The notes beneath the pieces are model-generated. The model made no database searches, had not been told where the DNA came from, and saw nothing but the letters and a program-made list of their open reading frames with translations. From the NCBI RefSeq assembly GCF_013377015.1, contig NZ_JACABA010000005.1, positions 1 to 64,000 on the forward strand: 64,000 bases of DNA, written 5' to 3'. This document shows, piece by piece, positions 62,158-64,000 of the stretch; position 1 is the stretch's first letter, and each line of letters begins with the position of its first letter. The DNA is from Rhodopseudomonas sp. GTDB taxonomy: Bacteria; Pseudomonadota; Alphaproteobacteria; Rhizobiales; Xanthobacteraceae. The translations under genes and the position numbers were made by a program.

Positions 62158-63126
62158 TCACAATGCCGGATCGATGGCCGCGTCGTATTCGCGCTTGAAC
62201 CGCGCGACCAGCTCGGCGACCGGCACCACCTTCGGAATGCTCCCGATACCCTGGCCGCTGCCCCAGATTTCCTTCCAGGCCTTCGGCTTGGCGCGCTCGC
62301 CGGAGGCGTCGGTGCCGAAATTCATCTTCGAGGGATCGGATTCCGGCAGATTGTCGGGGTCCATGCCGGCGGCGACGATCGACGGCTTCAGGTAGTTGCC
62401 GTGTACGCCGGTGAACAGGTTGGAATAGACGATGTCTTCCGCGGTCGAGGTGGTGATCATGTCCTTGTAGCCCGGCACCGCGTTGGCTTCGGTGGTGGCG
62501 ATGAAGGCCGAGCCGATATAGGCGAAGTCCGCGCCGAGCACTCGCGCGGCGCGGATCGCGCGGCCATTGCCGATCGCGCCGGACAGTGCCAATGGGCCGT
62601 CGAACCATGCCCTGGTCTCGGCGACGAAGGCGAACGGCGAGATTTCGCCGGCATGGCCGCCGGCGCCGGCGCAGACCAGGATCAGCCCGTCGGCGCCCTT
62701 CTCGATCGCCTTGTGGGCGAATTTCTGGTTGATCACGTCGTGGAACACGATGCCGCCCCAGCGATGCGCGGCCTGGTTCAATTCCTCGCGGGCGCCGAGC
62801 GAGGTGATCATCATCGGCACCTTGTGCTTCTCGCACAGCGCCATGTCGGCATCGAGCCGGTTGTTGGATTTGTGCACGATCTGGTTGACGGCGAACGGCG
62901 CCGAGGGCCGCTCCGGATGCGCCTTGTCGTAGGTCGCGAGCTCTTCCTTAATCTGCACCAGCCATTCGTCGAGCAGCGCCGCCGGCCGCGCGTTCAGCGC
63001 CGGAAACGATCCGACGATCCCGGCCTTGCACTGCGCGATCACGAGGTCCGGCACCGAAATGATGAACAACGGAGAGCCGATCACCGGGATCGAGAGGCGG
63101 CCCTTGAACAGTGCAGGCATCGACAT
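62158..63126 (-). CDS. Nitronate monooxygenase (2-nitropropane dioxygenase family)
   Basis: The 322-residue flavoprotein has the TIM-barrel pattern of the family: FIISVPDLVIAQCKAGIVGS near the N-terminus, VCAGAGGHAGEISPFAFVAE with the phosphate-binding GGHAG, and ADFAYIGSAFIATTEA. These enzymes oxidise nitronates such as propionate 3-nitronate. AAGGGGAA precedes the ATG at 63126. It is upstream of the thioesterase gene by 76 bases on the same strand, so co-transcription is likely. Confidence 0.9.
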   Translation of the reverse strand: MSMPALFKGRLSIPVIGSPLFIISVPDLVIAQCKAGIVGSFPALNARPAALLDEWLVQIKEELATYDKAHPERPSAPFAVNQIVHKSNNRLDADMALCEKHKVPMMITSLGAREELNQAAHRWGGIVFHDVINQKFAHKAIEKGADGLILVCAGAGGHAGEISPFAFVAETRAWFDGPLALSGAIGNGRAIRAARVLGADFAYIGSAFIATTEANAVPGYKDMITTSTAEDIVYSNLFTGVHGNYLKPSIVAAGMDPDNLPESDPSKMNFGTDASGERAKPKAWKEIWGSGQGIGSIPKVVPVAELVARFKREYDAAIDPAL

Positions 63127-63266
63127 TCGCAAATTCCCCTTGGGTTGTTTTTGGCGGCGTGTGCGCCGCGACAAGAAAGCAAGCGCGCCACCGCCTTGCA
63201 AGGCATGATGTCGCGAAATCGCAGCGATTGGACGCAAGATCGCCGCCGGCTTTCGTGGCTAGCGCG

Positions 63267-63848
63267 CTACTGGCACCAGGCGCTGGTGACGAAATTGTCG
63301 GTCCGGCAATCGCCGGGTTGCCGTGGCCGCCCGGGGATCAGAACCTTGGCGGAGCACTTCTCGACCGCATCGGCGCCGAGGCTCTTGCCTTCGCTGAAGC
63401 CCTTGGCCTTGCACAGCGTGTCGGCCGCCGCCTTGCAGTCCGGCCCGCCGCCGGCCGATACCGAGCAAACCACCCGACCGGTCACCATCGACGGCACGCC
63501 AAGCCGGGACGGGGTTTCCGGCGGTGGCGTGGTTGGCGGGAGCGGGCTTTCCGGCGGTCTGGCGTCCGCTGACGGCCTTGGCTCCGGCTGCTCGTTGGAC
63601 AAATGCGGCATCGAAATGTCCGGCAACAGCAACGACGGGTTCTTCAGCAGTTTTCCGATTTCATTGACCAGGCCCGGATTTTCCTCGCGCGGCGCGGCCG
63701 GCTGCGCAGGCTGCAGCGACGGCGCTGCCGCTGGCGCCGTCTGCGGCCAGGCCGAATGCGGCACGTTCAGCATCGCGACCGACGCCGCGGCGACGAAGAC
63801 GAGGCGCGCTCGGAATCGCAGCAGTTGATTCACGCGGAGAGCTGACAT
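63267..63848 (-). CDS. Secreted Pro-rich protein, unknown function (193 aa)
   Basis: The ATG at 63848 gives a signal peptide (residues 1-35, cleavage near SAWPQTA). A Pro/Ala-rich linker (PRPSADARPPESPLPPTTP) precedes a C-terminal domain with six cysteines (RVVCSVSAGGGPDCKA, DTLCKAKGF, VEKCSAK, GDCRTDN, SAWCQ), consistent with disulfides in the periplasm. The same end pattern is seen in unnamed Bradyrhizobium proteins; function is unknown. Confidence 0.75.
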   Translation of the reverse strand: MSALRVNQLLRFRARLVFVAAASVAMLNVPHSAWPQTAPAAAPSLQPAQPAAPREENPGLVNEIGKLLKNPSLLLPDISMPHLSNEQPEPRPSADARPPESPLPPTTPPPETPSRLGVPSMVTGRVVCSVSAGGGPDCKAAADTLCKAKGFSEGKSLGADAVEKCSAKVLIPGRPRQPGDCRTDNFVTSAWCQ

Positions 63849-63913
63849 CGCCGCATCGTATCCGCCTGCGCAGGTTCGGCAAAGCAACGCGCGCAGCGGC
63901 TCACCGATTTGTG

Positions 63914-64000
63914 CTAAACTAAACGAACTGCGACGATGAATCCGAGCACCAGGACGCCGGCGCCGAGGCTGACCCACAGCGTCAGACGCTTCTCGATCTG
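63914..64000 (-). CDS. C-terminal tail of a membrane protein, cut by the window edge
   Basis: The last 28 codons and stop of a gene starting beyond the right edge: QIEKRLTLWVSLGAGVLVLG and then FIVAVRLV with TAG. The hydrophobic segment suggests a single C-terminal membrane helix. The rest is outside the window. Confidence 0.55.
   Translation of the reverse strand, partial: QIEKRLTLWVSLGAGVLVLGFIVAVRLV

Noticed and set aside
1-64000. CRISPR array, prophage, insertion sequence, rRNA or tRNA genes
   Set aside because: I saw no regularly spaced repeats, transposase or integrase, phage structural genes or cloverleaf-like sequences. Repeats found are short palindromes only.

Overview
The window is GC-rich, densely packed alphaproteobacterial chromosome. 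The gene set points to the Bradyrhizobium/Rhodopseudomonas group (Nitrobacteraceae): FlbT, CpdR-like regulator, TlpA next to ArgH, the large TIGR02302-type membrane protein, DUF2125, DUF2865, a twin-transmembrane HIG1-like protein, FNR/FixK-type TTGA-N6-TCAA boxes and many short palindromic repeats. A PFOR with an Nfn-like partner and a ModE-controlled molybdate locus suggest a metabolically flexible, facultatively anaerobic (possibly phototrophic) member. This placement is inference from gene content; no rRNA or tRNA gene was seen. I see 59 protein-coding genes, one of them cut by the right edge.

Layout. 1-9.5 kb: small unknown proteins, AlkA-type glycosylase, GluQ, a soluble hybrid histidine kinase, a BrkB-type membrane protein, cobalamin adenosyltransferase, the electron-transfer flavoprotein pair etfBA followed by 3-hydroxybutyryl-CoA dehydrogenase, and TlpA. 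9.6-16 kb: argH, a small lipoprotein and lysA in one direction, PcaC-like protein, TIGR02302 protein. 16-26 kb: CpdR-like receiver, zinc-ribbon protein, ftsEX, YdcF and PlsC homologues, ChaC, DUF2125, a secreted unknown and an ABC-F ATPase. 26-30 kb: flagellar patch with a LuxR-type regulator divergent from a very large flagellin, then flbT. 30-43 kb: arginase, thioesterase, glycogen phosphorylase, DUF2865, pyrE, polA, a PfkB kinase and a secondary alcohol dehydrogenase.

43.4-57 kb holds the most unusual content. A 1663-residue pyruvate:ferredoxin oxidoreductase carrying its own C-terminal ferredoxin-like domain is translationally coupled (ATGA) to a 944-residue protein that fuses NfnB/GltD-like and NfnA-like parts. 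A perfect FNR/FixK-type box lies upstream. Together they look like a two-polypeptide path from 2-oxoacid oxidation to NAD(P)H under low oxygen. Next comes a molybdenum locus: DUF2478, mop (molbindin), modE, modABC and a second DUF2478 protein, with matching ModE-like boxes upstream of the first DUF2478 gene and between mop and modE.

56.8-60 kb: a PatA/PatG-type subtilisin-like protein that has lost its nucleophile Ser and oxyanion Asn (a predicted pseudoprotease), divergent from a SARP/TolB/TPR regulator. 60-64 kb: three unknown proteins, a second thioesterase, a nitronate monooxygenase and the C-terminal tail of a membrane protein at the edge.

Several families of palindromic repeats occur between genes. 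One has landed inside polA without breaking the frame, and the same PolA has lost the usual 3'-5' exonuclease carboxylates.
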